A stretch of DNA of 51,363 nt, taken from contig NZ_AKJF01000196.1 of the NCBI RefSeq assembly GCF_000282475.1, positions 1 to 51,363 of the forward strand. The letters are read 5' to 3'. This document shows positions 8,540-17,678 of this stretch, piece after piece; position 1 is the stretch's first letter, and each line of letters opens with the position of its first letter. Source of the DNA: Pseudomonas sp. GM78. GTDB lineage: Bacteria; Pseudomonadota; Gammaproteobacteria; Pseudomonadales; Pseudomonadaceae. A program made the position numbers and the translations under genes. The notes beneath the pieces were generated by a model, which saw only the letters and a list, made by a program, of their open reading frames with translations, was not told the origin of the DNA and made no database searches.

Positions 8540-10687
8540 ATGTCGCTCAGACAACTTTCCATCCAATGGAAAATCACCCTGTTGGCCGGGCTGTGCCTCG
8601 CGGGCATCGTGACCCTGCTGGTGGGTCTTTCGCTGTACCGCATGGAGCACAGCTCCGCGCTGGTGAAAGCCTCGAGCGTGCAGATGCTGACCGAAGCCGC
8701 CCAGGCCCGGATCGAGTCGCAGGGTGAAAACCAGGCGCTGATGATCCGCCAGCAGTTCATGGACGCTTATCAATATGGCCACGGTTTTTCTCGCCAGGTG
8801 CTGTTCCTGCGCGACCAGGCCGAAAAACGCTTCCTCGATGCCTTCGACCTGCGCGAAGACATGACCCGCCAGGTCAAGTCGGCCCTGCAAGCCAACCCCG
8901 AGCTGCTCGGCCTGTCCCTGGTGTTCGAACCCAACGCACTGGATGGCAAGGACGATCTGTTCAGCGGCCAGGCCGAACTGGGGAGCAATGACAAGGGCCG
9001 TTTCGCCCTTTATTGGTCGCAGCCGACGCCGGGCAAGGTGACCTCCATGGCGCTGCCCGAAAGCGACATCGCCGACACCCGCACCGGCCCCAGCGGCGAA
9101 CCGGCCAACGCCTGGTTCACCTGCCCGCGCACCCGCCTCACGCCCTGCGTGATAGAACCGTACTTCTATGTGATCGACGGGCAGAACGTGCTGATGACCA
9201 GCATCGTTTTCCCGTTGATGGTCAACGGCAAGGTCATCGCCTCGCTATCGGTGGACATCAACCTCAACAGCCTGCAAGCGATTAGCCAGAGCGCCAGCCA
9301 AAAGCTCTATGACGGCCAGACCAGCGTCAGCATCGTCAGCCCCGCCGGCCTGCTCGCCGGTTACAGCAAGGACGCCAGCAAGCTCAGCCAGCGCCTGGAA
9401 GCCGTGGACACCCGCACCGGCGCCGAGCTGATGCGCATGCTCGCCACCGGCAGCAAGACCGCCAGCCTGCACAGCGCTCAGCAATTGAAGGTACTGTCGC
9501 CGTTCCAGCCGATTCCCGGTGGCAAAGCCTGGGGCGTATTGCTCGACGTGCCGGAAAAAGTCCTGGTCGGCCCGGCCGAGGCCCTGAAAAAACAACTGGA
9601 TGACAGCAACACCGCCGGCACCCTGACCGAACTAGGCCTGGGCATTCTTGCGGCGCTGGTGGGCTTGCTGCTGGTGTGGCTGATGGCGCGCAGCGTGACC
9701 CGACCGATCCTGGGCGTGGCGCACATGCTTGAGGACATTGCCAGCGGCGAAGGTGACCTGACCCGCCGCCTGGCGTATGACAAGCAGGATGAGTTGGGCC
9801 AACTGGCGGGCTGGTTCAACCGTTTCCTCGACAAGCTGCAACCGATCATTGCCGAGGTCAAGCGCTCGGTACAGGACGCCCGCGGCACGGCGGACCAGTC
9901 GTCCGCCATCGCCACCCAGACCAGCGCCGGCATGGAGCAGCAATACCGTCAGGTGGACCAGGTCGCGACCGCCTCCCACGAGATGAGCGCCACCGCCCAG
10001 GACGTCGCCCGCAGCGCTGCCCAAGCGGCACAGGCGGCGCGGGATGCCGATCAGGCTACCCGCCAGGGCCTGACCGTGATCGACCGCACCACCACCAGCA
10101 TCGACAACCTCGCCGCTGACATGAGCGCGGCGATGGTCCAGGTCGAAGGCCTGGCGGCCAACAGCGAGAAAATCGGTTCGGTGCTGGAAGTGATTCGCGC
10201 CATTGCCGAACAGACCAACCTGCTGGCTCTCAACGCCGCCATTGAGGCCGCCCGTGCCGGTGAAGCCGGGCGCGGCTTTGCCGTGGTGGCCGATGAAGTG
10301 CGCAACCTGGCGCGCCGTACCCAGGAGTCGGTCGAAGAAACCCGATTCGTGATCGAACAGCTGCAAAGCGGCACCCAGGACGTGGTCGGCTCGATGGGCA
10401 ACAGCCACCGCCAGGCCCAGGACAGCGTCGAACAGGTTGGCCAGGCCGTGACGGCACTGCAGCAGATCGGCGACGCGGTCACCGTGATCAGCGACATGAA
10501 CCTGCAAATCGCCAGCGCCGCTGAAGAGCAAAGCGCCGTGGCCGAGGAAATCAACCACAACGTGGCGACCATCCGCGACGTCACCGAATCGCTGTCGGGG
10601 CAAGCCAACGAATCGGCGCGGGTGAGCCAGTCGCTCAATCGCCTGGCGAACCAGCAGCAGAGCTTGATGGATCAGTTCCGCGTCTAA
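8540..10687 (+). CDS. Methyl-accepting chemotaxis protein with periplasmic Cache domain
   Basis: 715 residues. TM1 is at about 10-32. A large periplasmic ligand-binding region (about 33-365) looks like a double Cache domain, with a paired-cysteine segment [18 protein letters not shown]2 lies near 378-402, followed by a HAMP domain ([23 protein letters not shown]). The cytoplasmic signalling hairpin has the highly conserved [19 protein letters not shown] and [12 protein letters not shown]. It therefore senses an external small molecule and controls CheA; the ligand cannot be read from sequence. AAGGA lies 8 bases before the ATG. Its position after selU/selD resembles PA1646 in PAO1. Confidence 0.95.
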   Translation: MSLRQLSIQWKITLLAGLCLAGIVTLLVGLSLYRMEHSSALVKASSVQMLTEAAQARIESQGENQALMIRQQFMDAYQYGHGFSRQVLFLRDQAEKRFLDAFDLREDMTRQVKSALQANPELLGLSLVFEPNALDGKDDLFSGQAELGSNDKGRFALYWSQPTPGKVTSMALPESDIADTRTGPSGEPANAWFTCPRTRLTPCVIEPYFYVIDGQNVLMTSIVFPLMVNGKVIASLSVDINLNSLQAISQSASQKLYDGQTSVSIVSPAGLLAGYSKDASKLSQRLEAVDTRTGAELMRMLATGSKTASLHSAQQLKVLSPFQPIPGGKAWGVLLDVPEKVLVGPAEALKKQLDDSNTAGTLTELGLGILAALVGLLLVWLMARSVTRPILGVAHMLEDIASGEGDLTRRLAYDKQDELGQLAGWFNRFLDKLQPIIAEVKRSVQDARGTADQSSAIATQTSAGMEQQYRQVDQVATASHEMSATAQDVARSAAQAAQAARDADQATRQGLTVIDRTTTSIDNLAADMSAAMVQVEGLAANSEKIGSVLEVIRAIAEQTNLLALNAAIEAARAGEAGRGFAVVADEVRNLARRTQESVEETRFVIEQLQSGTQDVVGSMGNSHRQAQDSVEQVGQAVTALQQIGDAVTVISDMNLQIASAAEEQSAVAEEINHNVATIRDVTESLSGQANESARVSQSLNRLANQQQSLMDQFRV

Positions 10688-10703
10688 CCAACGCACCGAT
10701 CAA

Positions 10704-10795
10704 CTGTGGGAGCGAGCCTGCTCGCGATGGCGTGGTGTCAGTCAATATTGATGTCGACTGACACGACGCCATCGCGAGCAGGCTCGCTCCCACAG
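10704..10795. repeat. REP-type inverted repeat (30-bp perfect arms)
   Basis: Arms 10704-10733 and 10766-10795 (CTGTGGGAGCGAGCCTGCTC and onward) are perfect reverse complements. The centre contains a further inverted pair, TGTCAGTC and GACTGACA. It directly follows the chemoreceptor stop and could act as a transcript end or block. The rest of the 319-bp gap up to tal should hold the tal promoter. Confidence 0.92.
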
Positions 10796-11006
10796 GTTTA
10801 TCTGTCGTACATGAGATTGCAGCACAACCGGTCAGTTGCCCGGAACCTGCGCGGCGTTTCGGCATCGAATCTACCGATACCGCGCCCCGCCATTCAAACA
10901 GCCGTTTTGCAGTTGTTGCCACCGGGGCCATCGATACACGTACATGCCCTTGAGTGGCTGTCAGCGCTCGGGTAATGTCATCAGACCCATAGGACAGAGC
11001 ACGCCC

Positions 11007-11933
11007 ATGACTTCCAAGCTGGAACAACTCAAACAGATGACCACTGTGGTTGCCGACACCGGCGACTTCGAAGCTATCGCTCGCGTCAAACCCGTGGACG
11101 CCACCACCAACCCTTCGCTGCTGCTCAAGGCGGCGGCCATTCCCGCTTATGCCGAGCTGCTGAACGCATGCGTCAGCGACTGCAAGGGCGATGTGGGCCT
11201 GGCCAGCGACCGTTTTGGCGTCGCCGTCGGGCAGGAAATCCTCAAGGTGATTCCTGGCCGTATTTCCACCGAAGTGGATGCACGCCTGTCGTTCGACACT
11301 GACGCCGTATTGAAGCGCGCGCACCGTCTGATCGAGCTGTACGAAAAGGCCGGCATCGGCCGCGACCGGGTGCTGATCAAGATCGCCTCCACCTGGGAAG
11401 GCATCCGCGCTGCCGAGATCCTGGAAAAGGAAGGCATCCAGACCAACCTGACCCTGCTGTTCTCGTTTGCCCAGGCCGCTGCCTGCGCCGACGCCGGGGT
11501 GTTCCTGATTTCGCCGTTCGTGGGCCGCATCTACGACTGGTACAAGAAAGCCACTGGTAACGACTACGTCGGCGCAGACGATCCGGGCGTGCAGTCGGTG
11601 ACGCGCATCTACAACTACTACAAGGCCAATGACTACAAGACCGTGGTCATGGGTGCAAGCTTCCGCAACCTCGGCCAGATCGAGCAACTGGCCGGCTGCG
11701 ACCGCCTGACCATCAGCCCGGACCTGATCGACAAGCTGGCGGCAGACACCGGCAAGCTGGAACGCAAGCTGGCACCGGGCAGTGCCGGTGAAGCACGCCT
11801 GAACCTCAATGAAGCGCAATTCCGCTGGCTGTCCAACGAGGACGCCATGGCGACCGAGAAACTGGCCGAGGGCATTCGCCAGTTCGCCCGTGACCAGGAG
11901 AAGCTGGAGGCGCTGCTGCAGGCCAAGCTGTGA
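11007..11933 (+). CDS. tal: Transaldolase
   Basis: The enzyme transfers a dihydroxyacetone unit between sedoheptulose-7-phosphate and glyceraldehyde-3-phosphate in the non-oxidative pentose phosphate pathway. 308 residues, typical of the TalB class. The N-terminal motif [14 protein letters not shown] and the Schiff-base lysine segment [12 protein letters not shown] are present, as is the conserved [21 protein letters not shown]. Alternative starts lie upstream in frame, but [10 protein letters not shown] is the family start. A strong terminator follows. The order tal-rssC-rssB-mlaA matches PAO1 PA2796-PA2800. Confidence 0.97.
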   Translation: MTSKLEQLKQMTTVVADTGDFEAIARVKPVDATTNPSLLLKAAAIPAYAELLNACVSDCKGDVGLASDRFGVAVGQEILKVIPGRISTEVDARLSFDTDAVLKRAHRLIELYEKAGIGRDRVLIKIASTWEGIRAAEILEKEGIQTNLTLLFSFAQAAACADAGVFLISPFVGRIYDWYKKATGNDYVGADDPGVQSVTRIYNYYKANDYKTVVMGASFRNLGQIEQLAGCDRLTISPDLIDKLAADTGKLERKLAPGSAGEARLNLNEAQFRWLSNEDAMATEKLAEGIRQFARDQEKLEALLQAKL

Positions 11934-11950
11934 TCTGAATCGCGTCATGC

Positions 11951-11986
11951 AAAAAGGGCGAACCTTGGTGGGTTCGCCCTTTTTTG
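11951..11986 (+). terminator. Rho-independent terminator after tal
   Basis: AAAGGGCGAACC pairs with GGTTCGCCCTTT around a TTGGT-type loop and is followed by a run of T. It lies 17 bp after the tal stop. Confidence 0.92.
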
Positions 11987-12019
11987 TGTGCGCTACGTTG
12001 TGTTTTGTAGCGAGTGTCA

Positions 12020-12125
12020 GGCCGCCATCGCTGGCAAGCCAGCTCCCACAAGGAATTCTGTTGTGCCCAAGAATGTATGCTTGGCGCAAGACATTGTGGG
12101 AGCTGGCTTGCCAGCGATGGCGGCC
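12020..12125. repeat. REP-type inverted repeat (31-bp perfect arms)
   Basis: Arms 12020-12050 and 12095-12125 are perfect reverse complements (GGCCGCCATCGCTGGCAAGC and onward). The pair lies between the convergent tal and rssC genes, 25 bp from the rssC stop. Confidence 0.92.
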
Positions 12126-12150
12126 TACCAGTCAACATCCCCTTAAGAGA

Positions 12151-12633
12151 TCAATGCCGCTCCAGCGCATTCACCAGGTCATGAAAGGCTTCACGATTGG
12201 AGTCGTTCAGGCCCATGAGGATCTTGTGCGCTTCAAGCACCTTGATCCGCACCACCTCTTCCGACTGATCCTGATCGGGCAGGTCGTCCAGGCACTCCGG
12301 GCATGGCACCGGCTGGTCGACGATGTTGAACACCTGCTCGAACCCCATCGACTGCAACAGTCGGGTGATGTCTTCGTGGGTCGTGACAACGGTGGGCAAC
12401 AGCCCGACCTTCTGCCGCGACAGGATCGAAAGTTTGGCCAACAAGCCCAGGGTCGTGCTGTCGATGCTGCGGGTTTCGGTCAAATCGATCACGATCGCGT
12501 TGAAATTCATCGCGGTGAAGATTTTTTCAATAGTCGCATCCAACGCCGAACACAGGGTCAGGCGAACTTCACCGACGAATTTCAGGACAAAGGTGCCGTC
12601 CTGCTCGGCGAACTGGATTCTACCGGTACTCAT
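12151..12633 (-). CDS. rssC: STAS-domain anti-anti-sigma factor (RssC)
   Basis: 160 residues from the ATG at 12633. The N-terminal 110 residues form a STAS domain of the SpoIIAA type, with the phosphorylatable serine 59 in TRSIDSTTLGLLAKL. A charged tail of about 50 residues follows (CPECLDDLPDQDQSEEVVRI). Such proteins are switched by phosphorylation by an anti-sigma kinase and dephosphorylation by a PP2C phosphatase. The ATG overlaps the rssB stop as TGATG, so the two are translated together, and RssB is the expected phosphatase. The symbol rests on synteny with P. aeruginosa PA2797. The target sigma or anti-sigma factor is not in the window. Confidence 0.85.
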   Translation of the reverse strand: MSTGRIQFAEQDGTFVLKFVGEVRLTLCSALDATIEKIFTAMNFNAIVIDLTETRSIDSTTLGLLAKLSILSRQKVGLLPTVVTTHEDITRLLQSMGFEQVFNIVDQPVPCPECLDDLPDQDQSEEVVRIKVLEAHKILMGLNDSNREAFHDLVNALERH

Positions 12634-13814
12634 CAAAGATTCCTGCTCAACACCAACAGGGCGATATCATCCGGCATCTCCCCTAGCGTGGCCAATCCAA
12701 AAACCTGCCGCAGACCATCCAGGCTGCCGCCTGCCGCCTTGACCCGTTCGGGCAAGGCAGCCTCTTTTTCTTTGAGTGTGGGTTCCGGCAAAAGGTCCAG
12801 AATGCCATCAGACATCAGCGTCAGGCTGAACGTCGGCGGCAATTCCAGCACGTGATCTTCGTAGGTGGCTTCATTGAAGAGGCCTACCGGCAGACCACGC
12901 CCTTGCAGATAACTGACACTGTCGGGTGTGTACAACACAGGCAACGGCAAATGACCACCGATGCTATAGGTCAACAAACCTGTCTCCTCGTCGATGACTC
13001 CACCGACCATTGTGACGTGTTTGCCCAGCTTACAACTGATCAGGCCCCGGTTGATATGCCCAAGGACCTCAGACGGCTTGAATTCCGGCAAGGTGCCGCT
13101 GCGTTTGGACTCGAACAGCAGGCGCGTGGTCATGAATTTCAACAGCACGGTGACGAAGGCTGAAGAGGCACCATGCCCGGAAACATCCGCCAGGTAGAAC
13201 GCCACCCGGCGCTCGTCGACCCGGAAATAGTCGACAAAATCACCCGACAGGTACAGCGACGGGATGATCTGGTGGGCAAACTTGAAGTCGTTGATAGCCC
13301 AGGGGCTGACCGGCAGCATGTTCATCTGCACCTGGCGACCGGCGTTCTGGTCTTCCTGAAGCAGGTTCAGGCTGGCGGCGAGCTCGCGGTTGGCCTTTTC
13401 CAGCTTCTCGCGGTACCGCTGGTTTTCCACCAGCAGGCGCGCACGATCCAGGGCCCGACGCACCGAGTGCTCGAGCACGGCCAGATCTTCGAGAGGCTTG
13501 ATCAGGTAATCCGCCGCGCCCAGGCGCAAGGCCTCGACCGCGTCGTTCATTACGCCGGCACCCGACACCACGATCACCGGCGTTTGCGGCGACAGCTCGG
13601 TGACCTGGCGGATGAGTTCGAGCCCACCCATCTGTGGCATGCGCAGATCGCAGATGACCAAGTCGGGTTTGTCTTGCTCGAATACCTGAAGACCCTGCTG
13701 GCCATTGCTGGCCTGCAAGACGCTGAAACCACTGTCTTCCAAATAGGCCGCGAGGCTCGCGCGCACTACCTCGTCATCATCGATTATCAGCAGCGTGGCA
13801 CTGGTTTTTGGCAT
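12633..13814 (-). CDS. rssB: Response regulator with PP2C-type phosphatase output (RssB)
   Basis: 393 residues. The receiver domain is residues 7-125, with acceptor Asp56 (LVICDLRMP) and acidic cluster IDDDE. A coiled linker follows at 125-160 (ENQRYREKLEKANRELAASLNLL). The SpoIIE/PP2C phosphatase domain has metal aspartates in SGDFVDYF (Asp192), LADVSGHG (Asp210), LMSDGILDLLPE and MPDDIALL, so it is predicted active. The protein ends there, without the C-terminal HATPase kinase domain found in the related HsbR. It likely receives phosphate from a phosphorelay and dephosphorylates RssC. The ribosome site before the ATG is weak. Confidence 0.88.
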   Translation of the reverse strand: MPKTSATLLIIDDDEVVRASLAAYLEDSGFSVLQASNGQQGLQVFEQDKPDLVICDLRMPQMGGLELIRQVTELSPQTPVIVVSGAGVMNDAVEALRLGAADYLIKPLEDLAVLEHSVRRALDRARLLVENQRYREKLEKANRELAASLNLLQEDQNAGRQVQMNMLPVSPWAINDFKFAHQIIPSLYLSGDFVDYFRVDERRVAFYLADVSGHGASSAFVTVLLKFMTTRLLFESKRSGTLPEFKPSEVLGHINRGLISCKLGKHVTMVGGVIDEETGLLTYSIGGHLPLPVLYTPDSVSYLQGRGLPVGLFNEATYEDHVLELPPTFSLTLMSDGILDLLPEPTLKEKEAALPERVKAAGGSLDGLRQVFGLATLGEMPDDIALLVLSRNL

Positions 13815-14143
13815 GTGGGCAAACGGCGCCAGAATTAGGTTGGCGTAGCGGCTCGGATTTTCGCCCGGCTCTGACTACTGGATTCGCTTTCTAGCCTCTC
13901 TGCTGCACTGTTTTCGAGCATTGACCCGATCTACATGTACACCAGAGGTGCCCTTCTAAGGCGCAGACGGTACTCCCATCCGCGAGGCGTTTCAAGCTCA
14001 CACCGATGGTCGCTTGGCGCCCGCACTTTTGAAATCACCGGGAGTTATAAGAACCACCGAAACCGAAACCCAATGAAAGGTCGATCCGGCAATAAAAATG
14101 CAGAAGGCGGCTCGATGGCCGCCTTCTTTTTTACCGGTCGAGA
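13815..14143. other. Intergenic region upstream of rssB
   Basis: 329 bp. It contains the mlaA terminator at its right end and presumably the rssB promoter. In PAO1 a small PilZ gene (PA2799, from memory) lies here; I see no intact PilZ frame in this window. Only tiny minus-strand frames are present, for example 28 codons at 13835-13921. Confidence 0.5.
14094..14132 (-). terminator. Terminator after mlaA (symmetric)
   Basis: AGAAGGCGGC (14102-14111) pairs with GCCGCCTTCT (14118-14127), with A/T runs on both sides, so it can work in both directions. It lies 12 bp after the mlaA stop. Confidence 0.9.
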
Positions 14144-14833
14144 TCAGAAATCGTCTTCGACCTGGCCGTCTTTAACCTTGAATTCACGGTTCTGCAGATA
14201 GGCGTTGCGGATGAAGGTGTACTTGTCGCCCGTGATCAACTTCTCGGAAGACAGCAGGTCCGCCCGGGTATCGACGATGTTCAGGCCGAAAATCGAGTTA
14301 CGCACCGGCACGTCGTGGATGTACGGATAAGGACCGGTGTAGCCATCGACGTATTTGGCCGGCGCATCACGCAGGGTGCTTGGCCCCAGGAGCGGCAGCA
14401 TCACATAAGGCCCGCTGCCAACGCCCCAGTAGCCGAGGGTCTGGCCGAAATCTTCGTCGTTGCGGTGCAGGCCCATCTGGGTGCCGACGTCGAAGAAGCC
14501 CAGCACGCCGAAGGTGGTGTTGAAGATCAGGCGCGCGGTGTCGACACCCGCCGCGGCGGGTTTGACCTGCAGGATATTGTTGGCGAGGTTGGTCACATCG
14601 CCGACGTTGCGGAACATGTTGTGGATGCCATCTTCAAGAAACTGTGGCGTCACGAACTGGTAGCCTTGGGCCAGAGGCTTGAGGGCATAGGTGTCGACGA
14701 CATCGTTGAACTTGAAGATCGGACGGTTGATGCTTTCCCAAGGATCATCTTCCGAGGCTGCCTGGGCAACAAACGGAACCAATAGCGCACTTGCGCACAC
14801 ACAAAGCCGGGCGAGATGATTGCTCCAGCGCAT
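14144..14833 (-). CDS. mlaA: MlaA/VacJ outer-membrane lipid-asymmetry protein
   Basis: 229 residues. MlaA removes surface-exposed phospholipids from the outer membrane and passes them to the periplasmic Mla carrier. The core motifs are present: DPWESINRPIFKFNDVVD, a phenylalanine-rich channel segment, and DFGQTLGYWGVGSGPYVMLPLLGPST. The N-terminus is a signal peptide ending near AQA (residue 25). The usual lipobox cysteine at the cleavage site is missing: the only cysteines, residues 11 and 13, lie inside the hydrophobic core. This form therefore looks periplasmic or barrel-bound, not lipidated. The ATG at 14833 fits the signal peptide; the longer open frame does not. Confidence 0.93.
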   Translation of the reverse strand: MRWSNHLARLCVCASALLVPFVAQAASEDDPWESINRPIFKFNDVVDTYALKPLAQGYQFVTPQFLEDGIHNMFRNVGDVTNLANNILQVKPAAAGVDTARLIFNTTFGVLGFFDVGTQMGLHRNDEDFGQTLGYWGVGSGPYVMLPLLGPSTLRDAPAKYVDGYTGPYPYIHDVPVRNSIFGLNIVDTRADLLSSEKLITGDKYTFIRNAYLQNREFKVKDGQVEDDF

Positions 14834-15031
14834 AGAAAACTCCTTGGAAATGTACTGTCGCAGGGCACATGGCCCGACGCAAAGACCGCTAGTATAAGAC
14901 GGATCGGCCACATTAGGCAGCATTGGGCCCGCACACCGGCAGGATCGACGCCGAATACGCGCCAATCACGGCAGTGTCACTCAACTGTCACCGTCGCGCT
15001 CTAGCCTTGAGGCTATTTCAGGGACGTTGAC

Positions 15032-15652
15032 ATGCCGCACGCCGAAATCACCCCGCAAACCGCGCCGAACCTGACTGCCGTGCTGTTTGGCCTGAGTGGC
15101 TGCCTGGTGGATTTCGGCGCTCGTACGCACCTTCAGGGCAGCCCAGGCGCCGATCACGCGCAGGCCACCCCCGGCGCCCTGGACAGTCTGCACAGCCTGC
15201 AGCACCAGCAGATTCCCTGCGCCTGGCTCGATGAGCTCTCCTCCACCATCAGCCAGGGCCTGGCCATCGGCCTGCCGCAGTGGATCAAATCCTCGCAACA
15301 TTCCGCAACAATCAAACCCTGGCCGGCGCCCGACGCGTGCTGGCAAGCCTTGATGGCGCTGGGCATCGAACGGCTGGATGGCTGCGTGCTGGTCAGTGGC
15401 GAACCGCGGCTACTGCAATCGGGACTCAATGCCGGGTTGTGGACCATTGGCCTGGCCTCCTGCGGCTCGCTCTGCGGGCTGGCGCCTGCGCAATGGCAGG
15501 CATTGTCCGCGCAGGAACGCGACATCAAGCGCAGCAAGGCCACGGTGCAGCTGTTCGGCCTGGGCGTGCACTCGGTGATCGATCACCTGGGTGAACTGGA
15601 CACCTGCCTGGCCGACATCAGCTTGCGTCGACTCAAGGGCGAAAAGCCCTGA
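15032..15652 (+). CDS. HAD-superfamily, phosphonatase-like protein lacking catalytic aspartates
   Basis: 206 residues, homologous in position and style to PAO1 PA2803. Residues 14-30 (LTAVLFGLSGCLVDFGART) align with the HAD motif I pattern FDxDGTLVDFG. The nucleophile aspartate is replaced by Gly20 and the acid/base aspartate by Ser22. Other parts of the phosphonoacetaldehyde-hydrolase-like fold are still recognisable (PGALDSLHSLQHQQIPCAWLDEL; ALMALGIERLDGCVLVSGE). It is probably a non-catalytic binding or regulatory protein (inference). It begins about 200 bp from the divergent mlaA. Confidence 0.75.
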   Translation: MPHAEITPQTAPNLTAVLFGLSGCLVDFGARTHLQGSPGADHAQATPGALDSLHSLQHQQIPCAWLDELSSTISQGLAIGLPQWIKSSQHSATIKPWPAPDACWQALMALGIERLDGCVLVSGEPRLLQSGLNAGLWTIGLASCGSLCGLAPAQWQALSAQERDIKRSKATVQLFGLGVHSVIDHLGELDTCLADISLRRLKGEKP

Positions 15653-15761
15653 TAGAGATCATGCAGGCAACGCGCGAGTGGATTAATCTAAAGGTAAGCC
15701 ATAGACCTTTGGCGCGCCGTCGCGGTCTATGCCAGTGCCTATCGATAAAAGGAAGAACGCC

Positions 15762-16025
15762 ATGTCTGCCCGCGAACTGCAAGACCAGCTCAATGCCCTG
15801 CGCGAGCAATTGGACAAGAATCCCCCGCTGACCGAGGCCGAGCGCGAAGACCTGAACGCGCTGATGCGAAAGATCGAACTTGAGCTTGAGCTCGAAACCA
15901 AAACCAAGGACGTCAACCTCGCCGATAACGTCAATCTGGCTGTCGATCGCTTCGAAATCGAACACCCGACCCTCGCGGCCACCCTGCGCCAGATTGGCAC
16001 AGCCCTGCACAGCATGGGGATCTGA
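15762..16025 (+). CDS. DUF4404 family protein
   Basis: 87 residues, helical and strongly charged. A heptad-like first half (LQDQLNALREQLDKNPPLTEAEREDLNALMRKIELELELE) suggests a short coiled coil. The second half (VDRFEIEHPTLAATLRQIGTALHSMGI) is the conserved signature of the DUF4404 family as I know it. Function is unknown. AAAAGGAAG precedes the ATG. It matches PA2805 in order, between the HAD-like gene and queF. Confidence 0.82.
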   Translation: MSARELQDQLNALREQLDKNPPLTEAEREDLNALMRKIELELELETKTKDVNLADNVNLAVDRFEIEHPTLAATLRQIGTALHSMGI

Positions 16026-16030
16026 ACCCC

Positions 16031-16102
16031 AAGATCGCAGCCTGCGGCAGCTCCTACATTGGAATGCGTTCCCCTGTAGGAGCTGCCGCAGGCTGCGATC
16101 TT
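16031..16102. repeat. REP-type inverted repeat (28-bp perfect arms, second family)
   Basis: Arms 16031-16058 and 16075-16102 (AAGATCGCAGCCTGCGGCAG and onward) are perfect complements around a 16-bp loop. The sequence family differs from the GAGCCTGCTCGC elements elsewhere. It fills the gap between the convergent DUF4404 and queF genes. Confidence 0.92.
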
Positions 16103-16108
16103 TTGATC

Positions 16109-16939
16109 TTACTGACGGACCAGGCGATGGTTCGGCAACTGCACCTCTTCGGTACTGCGATACGGATTGATATCCAGCCCGCCCCGCCGAACATAACGCG
16201 CGTACACCGTCAATTTCTCAGGCTTGAGCAACCGCTGCAGATCAAGAAAAATCCGCTCCACACACTGCTCATGGAAGTCCGAGTGCTGGCGAAAGCTGAC
16301 GATGTATTCCAGCAAACTCGCGTGATCCAGCGCCGCACCACGGTACTCCACCGCCACGCTGCCCCAGTCCGGCTGACTGGTCACCGGGCAATTGGACTTG
16401 AGCAAATGGCTGTGCACACTTTCTTCGACAATGCGTGACTCATCGCACCGCAACAGTTCCGGGCGCGGGTGCTCATAGTTGCTGACGCTGATGTCCAGAT
16501 CGTCAATGCACACACCCGGCAATGCCACCACGCCTTCGGCCTCGACCTCTTTCAGGCTGCGGATGCGCACCCCCACGGCCTTGCCGGCCGCGGCCGAGAG
16601 GTCCTTGGCCATGGTCGCTTCAAGGCTCGCGGTGTCGGCGAATGGCGTCTGGTTCAAGGAATTGAGGTAGAGCTTGAACGACTTGGACTCGATGATGTTC
16701 GGCGAATCCGCCGGGATGCTGAATTCGCCGATCGCCACCACCGGCTTGCCCGACGGCAACAACCACGACAGTTCGAAGCAATTCCAGAAGTCCACGCCCT
16801 TGTACGGCAGTGTCTGGGCCGTCAGGCCGAGCTCGGCCCACTTGGCGGTACGCGGGATCGGAAACAGCAGGGACGGCGTGTACGTGGCGATGTATTCGCT
16901 GGATTTGCCCAGCGGCGAGTGTTCGGCTGCGGGATGCAT
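16109..16939 (-). CDS. queF: NADPH-dependent 7-cyano-7-deazaguanine reductase
   Basis: QueF reduces preQ0 to preQ1 in queuosine synthesis. 276 residues, the long bicistronic-fold (YqfA/E. coli-type) form. The thioimide-forming Cys184 and Asp191 lie in [14 protein letters not shown]. The NADPH-binding QueF signature [17 protein letters not shown] is at residues 84-100, and the C-terminal tunnelling-fold half includes [20 protein letters not shown] lies about 9 bases before the ATG. Confidence 0.96.
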   Translation of the reverse strand: MHPAAEHSPLGKSSEYIATYTPSLLFPIPRTAKWAELGLTAQTLPYKGVDFWNCFELSWLLPSGKPVVAIGEFSIPADSPNIIESKSFKLYLNSLNQTPFADTASLEATMAKDLSAAAGKAVGVRIRSLKEVEAEGVVALPGVCIDDLDISVSNYEHPRPELLRCDESRIVEESVHSHLLKSNCPVTSQPDWGSVAVEYRGAALDHASLLEYIVSFRQHSDFHEQCVERIFLDLQRLLKPEKLTVYARYVRRGGLDINPYRSTEEVQLPNHRLVRQ

Positions 16940-17000
16940 GGCGGAAACCTGACTGAAGAATCAGCGGATTCTACCAGCCTTTGCCGCAGCCTTTGAGTGC

Positions 17001-17522
17001 TTACTGACTGACAGTCAATTTGCCCACCATGCCGGCCTGGTAATGACCGGGAATGTTGCAGGCAAATTCGAGACTGCTGGCCTTGTTGAAGGTCCAGGTC
17101 AGCTCGGCGGTCTTGCCCGGTTCTATCAGCACACTGTTGGGGTCGTCGTGCTGCATGGCATGCCCCATGCCGGCCATGCCAGCGTGGTCCATTGGCTTCA
17201 TGCCGGTAGGCGTGAGCATGCCGTTTTGCTGCATCTGCAACATTTCCTGCTGGTGCCTGGCATGCATCGCTGCATCGCCGAGGTTGAATTCGTGCAGCAG
17301 CTGGCCTTTATTCACCAGCACGAAACGCACCGTCTCCCCCGCCTTGATCTCGATAGCCTTGGGGGTGAACGTCATGTCCGCCATGACCACCTCGACGCTG
17401 CGGGTCGCCTTGGCTGCAGGCGCCGGTTGACCGAAATCATAGGTAGCCTTTGAAGCCGCCCACACCGGGGAACCCAGCGCCAACAGGCAGCTGGCCAGCA
17501 ACACGGATTTACGCAAAAACAT
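17001..17522 (-). CDS. Periplasmic cupredoxin with Met/His-rich loop
   Basis: 173 residues with a signal peptide (about 1-23, ending VWAA). It has a cupredoxin fold with type-1 copper ligands His77 (LLHEF), Cys155, His160 and Met165 (CNIPGHYQAGM). Residues 86-125 form an inserted loop rich in Met and His (MHARHQQEMLQMQQ...MKPMDHAGMAGMGHAMQH), which probably offers extra Cu(I) sites. The gene is divergent from copRS across a short shared promoter region and is probably part of the copper-tolerance response, as PA2807 is in P. aeruginosa. GGAG precedes the ATG. Confidence 0.88.
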   Translation of the reverse strand: MFLRKSVLLASCLLALGSPVWAASKATYDFGQPAPAAKATRSVEVVMADMTFTPKAIEIKAGETVRFVLVNKGQLLHEFNLGDAAMHARHQQEMLQMQQNGMLTPTGMKPMDHAGMAGMGHAMQHDDPNSVLIEPGKTAELTWTFNKASSLEFACNIPGHYQAGMVGKLTVSQ

Positions 17523-17589
17523 CGAAGTACTCCAACATGATTAAGGTTCAGCCTGTGGAAAACTCTAAACTGACACCGCTGCCCGTTAC

Positions 17590-17616
17590 CTGACAGCCAG
17601 ATTACAACTTTGTCAG
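17590..17616. promoter_or_regulatory. Candidate CopR box between cupredoxin gene and copRS
   Basis: CTGACA (17590) and GTCAG (17612) form an inverted pair around TTACAACTTTGTCA (17602-17615). That core resembles the TTACA/TGACA half-sites of CusR/CopR-type operators. It sits in the 156-bp divergent promoter region, so one site could serve both directions. Confidence 0.5.
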
Positions 17617-17678
17617 CAAGGCCCGCAGCGTCGTCGCCCACGGTATAACGCTGTCGTTCCATTTAGCCCGAGTCGCCC

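Noticed and set aside
13835-13921. 28-codon minus-strand frame (MLENSAAERLESESSSQ...) before rssB
   Set aside because: No good ribosome site, low-complexity composition and no coupling to rssB.
13935-14201. 88-aa plus-strand frame across the rssB upstream region and mlaA terminator
   Set aside because: It runs through the terminator and into antisense of mlaA, with atypical codons; no support as a gene.
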